A stretch of DNA of 64,000 bases. It comes from Paenibacillus sp. 453mf (GTDB taxonomy: Bacteria; Bacillota; Bacilli; Paenibacillales; Paenibacillaceae). The notes under the pieces were generated by a model. It saw only the letters and a list, made by a program, of their open reading frames with translations, was not told the origin of the DNA and searched no databases. The first letter of the stretch is position 1; every line of letters begins with the position of its first letter. Of this stretch, positions 19,606 through 28,395 are shown piece by piece. Both the position numbers and the translations under genes were made by a program. The stretch lies in NCBI RefSeq assembly GCF_900116105.1, contig NZ_FPAC01000001.1:734862-798861 (forward strand), in the 5' to 3' direction.

Positions 19606-21023
19606 TGAAATGTGGCAAACTAAAAAGTTATCAAAATCCCTTTTCATGGATATTCCCAATATTTTGTGATTCATTTGAACAGCCTGATTTCAAGGCAATA
19701 ATTGACTCAATGGCAGAGATTTTGAAGAAAGTATCGATGGAGAACATAGGTGTTGATGATTCACAAAGAAGATCGACATTTGAAAAACAACTTAAAGCTT
19801 CTTTAGAAGAAGTTCAAAGATATTTAATTGAAGATACCGAACCTAAAGAGAAATACTATTTACTTGCTTTTTCTGGATTTCTAGGTTATGGGTATATGTT
19901 AAGACAATTGGGTGATTATGATTCATTATTTGACATGAAGACAAGCAAGAAAGATATTATTAATTGGACAATTGTTACTTCCAATTTTTTTGGTTTCGTA
20001 GTGAATTATTTGAATGAAAGTACCAATGAATCTAGCAATAAAATTCAAAAGTTAGATGCTATTAGTTCTCCGGAAATAATAAGCTTAGGTCATTTAGATA
20101 CTGATACAATGGCAATGACTTTGACTGGTATTATTATTGATTATGCTTTCAATTTTGTAAATGTAATAAAGAATCTTTACTTGAGACAGGGATACAGTAT
20201 GTTAAACCACAAGGGAATCGTATCAAGCTTTACTAGCGATTCTACTGAAATTACAATTTACAAGATGATATCTGTAACTCCTCTTGAATGTTATATTACA
20301 ATATCAAATCAAGGAATCTTCAGAATAGATGTACGAATTACTGGCACACGAAATCAAGAGAGTTTTAAAGAAGCAATAAATCATTATTATTTAGAGAAGT
20401 ATATTGAGTATGATATTCTAGAAAAAGATTTGATGGTTTCAGTTTCGGAGAGAGCGCTTTTGGTACGAGGAATTCCTACAACATATGGCGAACATATGAG
20501 CTTTAATTATATAGAGCTCCTTAGCGGTATTCATCCGTCTGTTGATCATCAAATACATATGAGAATTAGAAGAGCACTAAGTGATCTTGACGAAGCGTCT
20601 CAAGTTGAAGATGTACTGACCCGCAGCTTTTTTTCATCGAATTTAAGTGAAGACTCTTTGAGCATGAGAATAAGAACTATCTTGAGGAGAAGAGAGGAAT
20701 ATATAGGTAAAAGCAGAATCGTATTAATCATATTCAGCTCTACGAATATAATAAGTAATTTGGAAGAATCATTAGCACGAATGAAAAACAAATTTAATGA
20801 ACAAATTACAGGTATTCAGATACACATTGAACAAGTTTATCTTTCAGAATCCGATGTGCGGCAAATATTAGTGAAAAAGGATTATAGTAAATTAGAGTTT
20901 AGTATTAACGAGTTAAAAAAGATGTATTTAAATCAGATGGCTAACGTTCCAGCACAGGTTCAGGATATAATACAAGAGAATCCACATAGAGAAGAGCTAT
21001 TTTTAGAAGAAGAAGTTAACTGA
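19605..21023 (+). CDS. Unrecognised protein, third gene of the helicase operon
   Basis: 472 residues, cytoplasmic by composition. The N-terminal half is helical and aromatic (FSWIFPIFCDSFEQ near the start, FSGFLGYGYMLRQLGDYDSL around 90). The middle (about 215-320) looks like beta strands (PLECYITISNQGIFRIDVRI). The C-terminal third is helical with many charged residues (DVLTRSF, LRRREEYIGKSRIVLIIFS). No Walker, nuclease or TIR motif is obvious. The ATG overlaps the stop of gene two by one base. Right after its stop the sequence changes to a carbamoyltransferase remnant. Function unknown; context suggests a subunit of the helicase system. Confidence 0.8.
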   Translation: MKCGKLKSYQNPFSWIFPIFCDSFEQPDFKAIIDSMAEILKKVSMENIGVDDSQRRSTFEKQLKASLEEVQRYLIEDTEPKEKYYLLAFSGFLGYGYMLRQLGDYDSLFDMKTSKKDIINWTIVTSNFFGFVVNYLNESTNESSNKIQKLDAISSPEIISLGHLDTDTMAMTLTGIIIDYAFNFVNVIKNLYLRQGYSMLNHKGIVSSFTSDSTEITIYKMISVTPLECYITISNQGIFRIDVRITGTRNQESFKEAINHYYLEKYIEYDILEKDLMVSVSERALLVRGIPTTYGEHMSFNYIELLSGIHPSVDHQIHMRIRRALSDLDEASQVEDVLTRSFFSSNLSEDSLSMRIRTILRRREEYIGKSRIVLIIFSSTNIISNLEESLARMKNKFNEQITGIQIHIEQVYLSESDVRQILVKKDYSKLEFSINELKKMYLNQMANVPAQVQDIIQENPHREELFLEEEVN

Positions 21024-21252
21024 AATATTGCTGGTGGCGTTTTTTTGAATAGCGTAGCTAATTACAAAATTCTTAAACACACACTGTTTGAACATATATT
21101 TATTCTACCTGCCACTGGAGACGCAGGAACAGCTATAGGCAGCATTATATAAATATCATAGCAGTTTTTCAAAATCTGCATATACGTATGGTTCAATATT
21201 TTCACTATATAACGGCAAGGAATATGATGAATCAAGCATAACGAATCAGATC
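21024..21252 (+). pseudogene. Carbamoyltransferase (NodU/CmcH family) C-terminal remnant
   Basis: Starting at the first bases after the helicase operon, the frame reads AGGVFLNSVANYKI and then LPATGDAGTAIGSI, the two hallmark strands of NodU/CmcH/TobZ carbamoyltransferases (AGGVALN.VAN and GDAGTA.GAAL). One or two bases are lost near 21140, and the other frame continues as YKYHSSFSKSAYTYG and LYNGKEYDE. All upstream domains are missing, and the remnant runs in frame into an inositol-monophosphatase-like sequence. Such carbamoyltransferases act in antibiotic and Nod-factor tailoring. Confidence 0.65.
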
Positions 21253-21854
21253 AGAGGAGAGGAGTTTGGATCAAATGGCAAGGAAAGTGAGTGGTTATGG
21301 CTGATTGACCCGCTTGATGGGACGAACAATTTTGCAATCGGTATTCCCATGTATGGCGTCTCTATTACGGTGATGCATCGAAAGAATGTTGTACTCGGAG
21401 TTATTTATGATTCACATCTGGATCAGCTATATATTGCGGAGGCTGGTGGAGGCTCATTCAGAAACACAAAAGCTATAAAAGTAAGAGAAGCATTACCATT
21501 AAAAAAGATGTCTGTTGGTTGGATTCAGGGGCACGTTGTACAGAAAAATATCGAGGCGGCAGCAATAAAGTCACGATTAGAGTTTGAAGTTAAACGGGTT
21601 ATTAGCCTTTGGGCTCCATCTTTGTTATGGTGTATGCTTGCTAGGGGAGATAGACAAGGAATTGTTCTTTATAATTCTGAAGGGGAGGATTTATACTCTG
21701 GGGTTCTTATGGCTAGAGAAGCCGGAGCATGTATCGTAGACTTTCAAGGTCGTAACTTTCATGGAATAAATCCAAGCCTTATCTTATTGCTTGTCATCCA
21801 GACATGAAGAATGAATTAGTTAGACTTGTGCAAATAGCACGTTCATCCGACTGA
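21253..21854 (+). pseudogene. Inositol-monophosphatase-family gene remnant, fused to the carbamoyltransferase stub
   Basis: In frame with the upstream stub, the sequence begins at the first metal-binding Glu (RGEEFGSNGKESEW) and continues with the signature WLIDPLDGTNNFAIG, then GVIYDSHLDQLYIAEAGGG. The third motif is altered. Near 21775 one base is missing: the frame in the track ends as LLLVIQT, while the alternative frame gives YLIACHPDMKNELVRLVQIA to a stop at 21854, the normal end. The N-terminal 60 residues are absent. It is a broken gene. IMPase-like enzymes and carbamoyltransferases both occur in aminocyclitol pathways. Confidence 0.75.
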
Positions 21855-22004
21855 GCAATGGTAAAGTTGAGTATACGATTATCTCAAATTTTCCTATATG
21901 TACAAAGCACTCACTACTATAGCGAATCAAGAAAAGCACGTGCATGTAAATTTTCTCGAGGGCATTGTTATGGGGAAAATAGATCTATTAGAAGTCGGCT
22001 AAAT

Positions 22005-22064
22005 GAACTGCACCCAAATTGTTAGATACAATATACAATCTATCAATTTGGAGATGCAGTTTTA
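22005..22064. repeat. Long imperfect inverted repeat in a gene-free stretch
   Basis: AACTGCACCCAAATTGTTAGAT is mirrored by ATCTATCAATTTGGAGATGCAGTT, followed by TTTATTATGG. It could be a terminator or a leftover end of an insertion sequence, since TGAACTGCACCCAAA resembles IS3-family tips. It lies in a stretch of about 750 bases (21855-22601) without a credible gene; a short remnant frame (EVEAEYIGSGTNAYRIKRAD) ends at 22449. Confidence 0.45.
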
Positions 22065-22601
22065 TTATGGTTTAACATTCAAGTGATCTAAAAATAAAGA
22101 TTTTTCAGAGGTTCAACTCAAAAGTAATCTCCTAATCAATTTTGCAAAGCAAGTAAGCGTTAACTAAGGGGCACTTTTTAAGTATCCGCTCTACCTATGG
22201 CAGCTATGCTTCGGTTTCTTTCATTTTTTTATTCATAATCACTCATAAAGGAGACGTTTAATAAGTAAACAAGCCTAATGGACAAATGGTGAACCATGAA
22301 CGCACTGCGATAGTTAAGAATAATCACTTAATTTTTTGTTTGAGTATTATTTTTAAGTGATAATATTAATTTATGCCTTTGTACGCGAGGTTGAAGCTGA
22401 ATATATTGGTAGCGGAACTAATGCATATCGTATAAAGAGAGCTGATTAGGATATGACAATTTGCAACTTGATAAACTTTCACTTTTACATACAATATCAT
22501 ATATAAAACTGTTATCATCATTACCCTCGAACAAGTAACTGCAGCGCTTATTAACTTTTATTGGATAATTCGCGGTAATTTTCTAACAAGGAGCCATAAT
22601 A

Positions 22602-23111
22602 TTGAAAACGAAAATCCTATTGTTTAGTTTGATTTTACTAATCCTTTCAGGATGCTCTGATAAAACAGCTCATGTGAGTCTTCAAGATGAACTAGATAAT
22701 GTGCTTAAAGAAGCAGATATACATGCTGAGCGAATACTACATTATGAAATAAAAGGGAATGGAGTGGTCGCTTTTTATGTAAAGGATAACGGCATTGATT
22801 CGAGTTATGTGGAGTATAATTCTGGAAAGTGGCAACTTGTAGATAGTTCTGGCAGCGCGTCTTTAGTGGAAACAGATCTGCCGATTTCTTATGTTTGGGA
22901 GTATACAAATGATAAGCCGTTTAGGGCTGTTTTTGGCTCAGTAAATCAAGAAAGAATAACCCAGGTGAAGGTAAATGGGGAGCCTGCAAAAATAATAAAG
23001 TTTGGAGATGGGACCACATTATGGTACGCAATTCTAGAAGAACCTTACTCTAACGAAGATAAACTAGAGGCATTCTCCGATAGTGGGGAAATGGTCTATA
23101 AGAAAGAGTAG
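22602..23111 (+). CDS. Putative lipoprotein at the island's right end
   Basis: 169 residues. A signal peptide with lipobox ILSGC (Cys at about residue 18) predicts lipid anchoring to the outside of the membrane. The mature part is mixed alpha/beta with no recognised domain (YEIKGNGVVAFYVKDNG, SYVWEYTNDKPFRAVFG). TTG start 22602 has AAGGAG 10 bases upstream. It is the last gene before the right attachment site and seems intact. Similar short lipoproteins of unknown role are common in Bacillales. Confidence 0.8.
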   Translation: MKTKILLFSLILLILSGCSDKTAHVSLQDELDNVLKEADIHAERILHYEIKGNGVVAFYVKDNGIDSSYVEYNSGKWQLVDSSGSASLVETDLPISYVWEYTNDKPFRAVFGSVNQERITQVKVNGEPAKIIKFGDGTTLWYAILEEPYSNEDKLEAFSDSGEMVYKKE

Positions 23112-23140
23112 TAGTTTTATTTGTGTCTGATTCGGATTAG

Positions 23141-23164
23141 GGGGTTCGATCCCCCTAGGCTCCA
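23141..23164 (+). repeat. Attachment site, right end of the island (attR-like)
   Basis: Exact 24-base copy of the tRNA-Ala 3' end (9042-9065), without the rest of the tRNA. It marks the right boundary of the integrated element. Confidence 0.9.
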
Positions 23165-23173
23165 TAACTAACA

Positions 23174-23218
23174 AACCCATTAAACACTGGTAATTCTGAG
23201 TGTTTAATGGGTTTTTTT
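23174..23218 (+). terminator. Strong terminator just outside the right att site
   Basis: A perfect 15-bp stem, AACCCATTAAACACT with its complement, and a run of seven T residues. It is probably the original terminator of tRNA-Ala before the island inserted. Confidence 0.88.
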
Positions 23219-23362
23219 ATGTCCAGATCGTGAAGAAACAAGAGTGAAGTCAAACGTTTGACGACCTCGAGAATTTTTCCTTACCTCCATAACAAATATA
23301 ATTGCTGGATGTGACTGAACCCGTCTTTGGTCTAATTCAAGCGCAGTCTGCGGGCGGAGGTT

Positions 23363-23791
23363 TTGGCTCATCTAAATTTATATAATCAACTTGATTATAT
23401 AACTCATCGGATCCAAAGTTGGCGAAAGATCAGCACAATCCAGGATGCCGGGAAGGAGACAGATGAAGTTAAAACGCTAATTGAATTTAGAAATGTAGCG
23501 AAAGAATGGGGAGGCAAGCAGCAAAGAGTTGCCATCGCGAGAGCTGTGGCGAAGAATCCCTTGCTTTTACTTTGTGATGAGCCCACCGGAGCGTTGGATT
23601 ACGTAACAGGCAAAGCTGTTTTGAAGCTGCTTCAAGATTTAAATAGAAATATGAAAAAGTGTGTAGTCTTGGTCACACATAATTCCGCTATTGCTCCTAT
23701 GGCCGATAAAATTATTAAGGTTAAGAGCGGAAGGATTGAGAGCATCACGCTAAATAACGCGAAGCAAAGCGTTGAAGGGATTAAGTGGTGA
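23363..23791 (+). pseudogene. ABC-transporter ATPase (MacB type) with internal deletion
   Basis: The frame contains the N-terminal strand of an exporter ATPase (KTLIEFRNVAKEWG) joined directly to the end of the ABC signature (GKQQRVAIARAVAKN), Walker B (LLLLCDEPTGALD) and the H-loop (VLVTHN). About 125 residues, including Walker A and the Q-loop, are missing, in frame. The product could not bind ATP normally. The original start is unclear. It overlaps a truncated permease start downstream, as in intact macB-like operons. The 200 bases upstream of it, after the terminator, hold no gene. Confidence 0.72.
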
Positions 23792-23793
23792 GT

Positions 23794-24099
23794 ATGAAAT
23801 TATATCTAAAGCTAGTTAGAGATATTAAAGAGCAGTTTCCGGATAAATCATTATTAATTAATGTCAAAAGCAGTGATCCTGCAGAAGGAGAGCTTCTGGC
23901 CGCATATTTATCCAAGCTTCCTACGAAGCAACAGAATTTACTGTCGAAGGACACGATGAAGAGTTGTTTGCTTCCTTATCTGTCTGTTGGCTGGACCGGT
24001 TATATGCCTGCTGCATGCGAGCATACTCAGCTCCATAATCCGGATAAGATTGCACCTCGGCTATGGGGCTGGCCTGATAAGCCGGATGGATCAAGCTGA
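23794..24099 (+). pseudogene. Stub of an FtsX-type permease fused to unrecognised sequence
   Basis: The first 16 residues (MKLYLKLVRDIKEQF) match the usual beginning of large MacB/FtsX-like permeases that follow such ATPases. Then the sequence turns polar with no membrane segments, so the permease was deleted right after its start. The remaining 85 residues and another frame up to 24220 are not recognised. The start overlaps the ATPase stop. Confidence 0.4.
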
Positions 24100-24251
24100 T
24101 TCTCGTGTTATTGACGTCGTAGGCGATGGAAGTGACTTTTCGGGAGGATTTGATACGCCAGAGGATATCAAGAAACTTCCTGATCATTATTCTGGTGGTA
24201 TATGGACGAACCCGTATTAATCAGATTTCTTCTCCTATATCAATAAAATGC

Positions 24252-24279
24252 TTGATTTATTATTTTAATCTGTTATAAT
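24252..24279 (+). promoter_or_regulatory. SigA-type promoter of tRNA-Lys
   Basis: TTGATT, a 16-base spacer and TATAAT lie about 60 bases upstream of the tRNA. Confidence 0.65.
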
Positions 24280-24341
24280 AGATTTTACTGAGTTGTTAAC
24301 ATTAATTTATGTAACAACTGCCTTTAGCGGCATGAGCTTAC

Positions 24342-24414
<73 letters not shown>

Positions 24415-24428
24415 TATATTTAACTAAG

Positions 24429-24453
24429 ACCCTTACGTAGTAAGGGTTTTTTT
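24429..24453 (+). terminator. Terminator of tRNA-Lys
   Basis: ACCCTTAC-gta-GTAAGGGT followed by seven T residues. Confidence 0.88.
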
Positions 24454-24682
24454 ATGTTTTTCAAACTCAAAAGGATATTGTTTTTCGAACATAGAAAGAT
24501 TCGTGTCCCTCCGCTCTTGCGGCTGAGAATACATAACATAATGGGATATTCAGGGCATATATATTGCTTAGCAGTTATGGCTCAAGGGTAAAATAAAGCA
24601 ATCTTACCATACATAATGTATGATATTGTGAATTCATTACTCTTCCTTATTTCTAGGATGAAGTACAGGAGGAATCAGACAA

Positions 24683-26194
24683 ATGAACCCTCAAGTATTG
24701 ATTGTCGGCGCCGGTCCAACGGGCTTAGTGCTGGCTTTGGCATTGCAGAAGCAGGGAATCCCGTTTCGTATCATTGACAAAAACAGCGGAACAGGAGAAG
24801 CCTCTCGAGCGATTGTCGTTCATGCGCGAACACTGGAGTACTACCAGCAGCTTGGACTTGCAGATGAATTGGCTCAGCGGGGAATTCCCATCCAGGAACT
24901 ACAAATTCGTAAAGACGGGGAGCTTAAAGCGCGCATGAAGATGGGGGATATTGGACTTGGGATAAGTCCCTATCCTTATGTGCTTAGCCTTCCTCAGGAT
25001 GAGCATGAGGAGGTTCTTGAAAATACGCTGAAGGAGAGAGGGGACCGTGTGGAGTGGAACACGGAGCTTGTTTCTTTCAGTGAAGAAGGAAATGCGGTTC
25101 ATGCAGTACTTTCGAAGGACGGAGTGTACGAGGAGGCCCTATTCCAGTATATGTGCGGCTGTGACGGCGCTCATAGTACGGTGCGCAAAGGACTGGAGCT
25201 CTCGTTCTCCGGCGGAACCTATGAGCAGATATTTTATGTGGCTGACGTGAAGAGTGCCGTCCCCATTCATGGCCTGCATGTAAACTTTAACAATGACGGA
25301 TTCTGTCTCACAGCACCGGTGCGCACGACAGGATATGTCAGATTGATCGGAATTATTCCGAAATCGGTGCTGGAGCAGGGACTTCCGGAGGATTTTTCCC
25401 CTATTGCTCCCTATGCGTCTCATAATACAGAGGCGGAGATTCAAGATGTAAACTGGTTCTCTACCTTTAACGTTCATCACCGAGTCAGCGAGCATTTCCG
25501 TAAGGGACGAATCTTTATTGCAGGAGATGCAGGGCATGTCCATAGTCCCGCAGGAGGACAAGGGATGAACACAGGTATTGGGGATGCGATGAACCTAGCC
25601 TGGAAGCTTGCCGCTGTTCTTCAGGGAGAAGCAGACGAGCAAATTCTGGATTCCTATGAAACGGAAAGAATTGGATTCGCAAGAACCCTTGTAGCAACGA
25701 CAGACCGAGCATTTCAGATTATGGTGGGCAAGGGAATCAATACCAAATTAGCGATGGAGGTGGTCATTCCGTTTTTTGTACCTGTCCTGTTCCATCTCCC
25801 GCCAGCCCGGAGAAAAGCTTTTGAAATGCTGTCCCAAACACGGATTCATTATCCTGACAGCCTGCTAAGTGAAGGCAAAGCCGGCCATCTGCACGCAGGC
25901 GACCGTTTGCCATGGGTAGAGATGTCAGAAGACAATTACAAGCCGCTGCAATCCATGAAATGGCAGATACATGTCTATGGTCAAGCAGTTCCGGAATTGG
26001 CTCAGTTTGCTGTCGATAATTCCATCCCAATCTATGAGTTCAACGACCGAGCAGCGATGAAAAAAGCAGGCATTCCACTCAGCTCCCTATTTCTTGTCCG
26101 GCCGGATGGATATATCGGCTTTGCTCAAGCGGTGCAGAATGTGGAACAGCTTGTCACCTATCTGAACAAGATAAAAATTAAGATGTCGAACTAA
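24683..26194 (+). CDS. FAD-dependent aromatic monooxygenase (PheA/TfdB family)
   Basis: 503 residues. Group A flavin hydroxylase: the FAD ADP-binding motif VGAGPTGLVLALAL at residues 8-21, the DG motif CGCDGAHSTVRKGL near 158, and the GD motif IAGDAGHVHSPAGGQGMNTG near 280. The last 100 residues form the thioredoxin-like C-terminal domain of phenol hydroxylase relatives. It uses NAD(P)H and O2 to hydroxylate an aromatic or polyketide substrate, which cannot be named. Ribosome site AGGAGGAATCAGACAA. It stands alone after tRNA-Lys and converges with the permease pair. Confidence 0.9.
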   Translation: MNPQVLIVGAGPTGLVLALALQKQGIPFRIIDKNSGTGEASRAIVVHARTLEYYQQLGLADELAQRGIPIQELQIRKDGELKARMKMGDIGLGISPYPYVLSLPQDEHEEVLENTLKERGDRVEWNTELVSFSEEGNAVHAVLSKDGVYEEALFQYMCGCDGAHSTVRKGLELSFSGGTYEQIFYVADVKSAVPIHGLHVNFNNDGFCLTAPVRTTGYVRLIGIIPKSVLEQGLPEDFSPIAPYASHNTEAEIQDVNWFSTFNVHHRVSEHFRKGRIFIAGDAGHVHSPAGGQGMNTGIGDAMNLAWKLAAVLQGEADEQILDSYETERIGFARTLVATTDRAFQIMVGKGINTKLAMEVVIPFFVPVLFHLPPARRKAFEMLSQTRIHYPDSLLSEGKAGHLHAGDRLPWVEMSEDNYKPLQSMKWQIHVYGQAVPELAQFAVDNSIPIYEFNDRAAMKKAGIPLSSLFLVRPDGYIGFAQAVQNVEQLVTYLNKIKIKMSN

Positions 26195-26213
26195 TTGAAT
26201 ACGGTCAAACTTA

Positions 26214-27254
26214 TCATAAAATCCTTACACTCAGCGGATAGACGTACGGCTGATCGGGGGCTGTTGATTTCTTCCATTCCATGATGCGAATAATAGGCAG
26301 TTTGGTTCCGTTATGCGTCGTCGTATCGATTACACCGGTAGCTTCAATCCATGTATCCTCCTCAAGCGGAGCTGCTTGCGGAAATTCAGCCAGAAAACCG
26401 ATCAGTGCGGCATCTGCGATACAATGGGTAATTAAAAACCTCGATATAACGAGTTGGTTTTCCGAGAGTTCTTCATCCCGAAATACAAAACCGGACAGCT
26501 GAATGGATCTGCCAGTGTAAGCATCCGGCGTGTTAGCAATACGTTCATAATAGGAAGCAAAAAGATGCTCCTGCATCACAATGGAGCGTTTCTCCTCCAG
26601 GTCCGCCATGATTTGCTCGAATTCATCCCTCGATACCGTGTTCTCCATAACGCCTTCATCCTCTGCATGTTCATCAATGATGGCTCCTTCAGATGAAGGG
26701 GCTTCCGCAAGCTCTGTATGCTGGTTAGCCAAATCAGGCTCTTCATTTAATTCTTCGGATCTGGATGTTTCTGTCGCTGCTGATTCTTGCTGTGAGCCGG
26801 TTAACAGCAGCATACCTCCTTTTTTATCTGCGATGGAAGCGTTCAGAACCTGAGGAGGTACAAGGAATCCAGCAGCCAGCGGGAATATAATAATTGCATA
26901 ACCGATGAGTTTCTTATAATTTATCTTGCCATCTCCGTGATCATGATGACAGTGCTCCTCTCCGCAATGGTGAGATTCATGCGGCTGGATTAAATTGCCC
27001 TGTTTTTCCTTAGAAGGAGGATGATGAATGTGTTCATGACGGGTATAGTTATGCTTCATTATTTCCCAGCCTCTACTGAGCTGAATCAGAAACAGGCACG
27101 CAAATAGGATAGCGGCGCTTAGACTGAGCAGCTCATATTTTGGATTAACGAACTTTAAGATTTCACCGGTGAAATGCAGCCGGAACAGCATGATGGAAAA
27201 TAGCAGCAGGATGCCAGCTCGAAGGAGCTGTTGTCCATTCCATTTGATGTTCAT
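26214..27254 (-). CDS. TIGR03943/DUF1980 family membrane protein (YcgQ-like), permease partner
   Basis: 346 residues. Two or three N-terminal membrane helices (about 10-65), then a His-rich cytosolic or external loop (residues 72-108, with HHPPSKEK and HHCGEEHCHHDHGDG), another helix near 115-135, and a long acidic linker before a C-terminal OB-like domain (SFMR... ASYYERIANTPDAY, VISRFLITHCIADA). It is the standard partner of the UPF0718 permease encoded 18 bases upstream in the same unit. The His cluster suggests binding of a divalent metal such as zinc; substrate is not proven. Confidence 0.88.
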   Translation of the reverse strand: MNIKWNGQQLLRAGILLLFSIMLFRLHFTGEILKFVNPKYELLSLSAAILFACLFLIQLSRGWEIMKHNYTRHEHIHHPPSKEKQGNLIQPHESHHCGEEHCHHDHGDGKINYKKLIGYAIIIFPLAAGFLVPPQVLNASIADKKGGMLLLTGSQQESAATETSRSEELNEEPDLANQHTELAEAPSSEGAIIDEHAEDEGVMENTVSRDEFEQIMADLEEKRSIVMQEHLFASYYERIANTPDAYTGRSIQLSGFVFRDEELSENQLVISRFLITHCIADAALIGFLAEFPQAAPLEEDTWIEATGVIDTTTHNGTKLPIIRIMEWKKSTAPDQPYVYPLSVRIL

Positions 27255-27272
27255 GAGCGGAACGAAGCCTCC

Positions 27273-28292
27273 TTATATATAGGGGTTAAGCAGCATAAGT
27301 GATGTAAATATGGTAAGTATGACGAGAGCGAGAAGGCACACAACAAATCGGGTACGAAATACACTAAGCATCATAATTGTGTTCTTAAGATCCAGCATGG
27401 GTCCGAAGATAAGGAATGCGAGTATTGGTGTTGTACCGAATAAATGGCTAAAGGAAGAACCGATAAACGCGTCTGCTTCCGAGCATAAAGACAGAACAAA
27501 GGCGAGTCCCATCATGACAAGGGTAGATGAAGCCATATCTGTACCCATACCGAGCAGAGTTTTGGCAGAGACGAAGGTTTGAACTGCTGCTGCGATAAAG
27601 GCTCCGATAATGAGAAACTTCCCCATGTCAAAAAATTCGTCAATGGAATGATGCAGCATATGCTTGATGCGTACAGCAATAGAAGACGTTTTTTGCTGAC
27701 TACCGTGTGAATGATGCTGAGCATTGGACACGGATTGGGCCGAGGTAAATCTGAATTGATTCCCATCAAATGACATGCTCACCGCAAAGGTAATCAGCAG
27801 AGCAATCAAGAACCCGATGCCCATACGAAGCGCAGCCATTTGCAAATCGTTGCCAAAAGCCATGTAGGTGGAAGCAATGACAATCGGGTTAATGAGTGGA
27901 CCGGTAAGCATAAAACCGACACCCGCGTAGAGCGGAACTCCTTTTTGAACGAGCCGTCTTACGATGGGTACAATACCGCATTCACAGGCGGGAAACAGCG
28001 CACCGATAACACAGCTCATGACTATAATGGCAGGCTTGCTTGTGGGGAGCCATCTCCGAATATGATCTTCTGTCACAAAAATTTGAATAACGCCGGCGAT
28101 CAGTACACCAATCAGTACGAACGGAAGTGCTTCGATGAGTATGCTTAAGAAGATGGTGTTCAGCTGAAGAAGACTGGATGGAATATGAAGTGCTCCTTGC
28201 CACATGGAAATGAAGAGAACCAGCATTAATGAGAACCCTAGCAGGAGGAATCCGCTGATTCCTACATATGAAGCACGTGATAAACGGTACAT
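27273..28292 (-). CDS. UPF0718/DUF318 family permease (YcgR-like)
   Basis: About 339 residues with eight or more membrane helices and a His-rich internal loop (NAQHHSHGSQQK). The core pair of repeats carries the family residues around FPACECGIVPIVRRL and MLTGPLINPIVIAS and later SLCSEADAFIGSSF. The ATG at 28292 is preferred because GGGGAGGTC lies just upstream; the longer frame begins 31 residues earlier without a ribosome site. It is transcribed with the YcgQ-like gene. Substrate unknown; metal or nucleobase export has been suggested for relatives. Confidence 0.88.
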   Translation of the reverse strand: MYRLSRASYVGISGFLLLGFSLMLVLFISMWQGALHIPSSLLQLNTIFLSILIEALPFVLIGVLIAGVIQIFVTEDHIRRWLPTSKPAIIVMSCVIGALFPACECGIVPIVRRLVQKGVPLYAGVGFMLTGPLINPIVIASTYMAFGNDLQMAALRMGIGFLIALLITFAVSMSFDGNQFRFTSAQSVSNAQHHSHGSQQKTSSIAVRIKHMLHHSIDEFFDMGKFLIIGAFIAAAVQTFVSAKTLLGMGTDMASSTLVMMGLAFVLSLCSEADAFIGSSFSHLFGTTPILAFLIFGPMLDLKNTIMMLSVFRTRFVVCLLALVILTIFTSLMLLNPYI

Positions 28293-28395
28293 AATGACCT
28301 CCCCTATCTGGAATGGAGTTATGATTCTATCATTTTGCTCTATTATTCTTACTATATGAAAGCCGATGAAGAATAAGAACTTCATAGATTGATAA

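Larger units (their letters stand above)
9042..23164. mobile_element. Genomic island (decayed integrative element) in tRNA-Ala
   Basis: A 14.1 kb segment bounded by an exact 24-base duplication of the 3' end of tRNA-Ala (9042-9065 and 23141-23164). A tyrosine integrase gene lies just inside the tRNA end and points toward it, the usual geometry. The interior is clearly more AT-rich than the flanks and carries replication-type genes, an XRE repressor, radC and a probable defence operon. Integrase, replication genes and radC are all frameshifted, so the element is probably no longer mobile. No conjugation or phage structural genes are seen, so it looks like a deleted ICE, IME or satellite element. 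Confidence 0.88.

Noticed and set aside
24899..25712. Reverse-strand frames opposite the flavin monooxygenase
   Set aside because: Shadows of a gene with complete FAD motifs.
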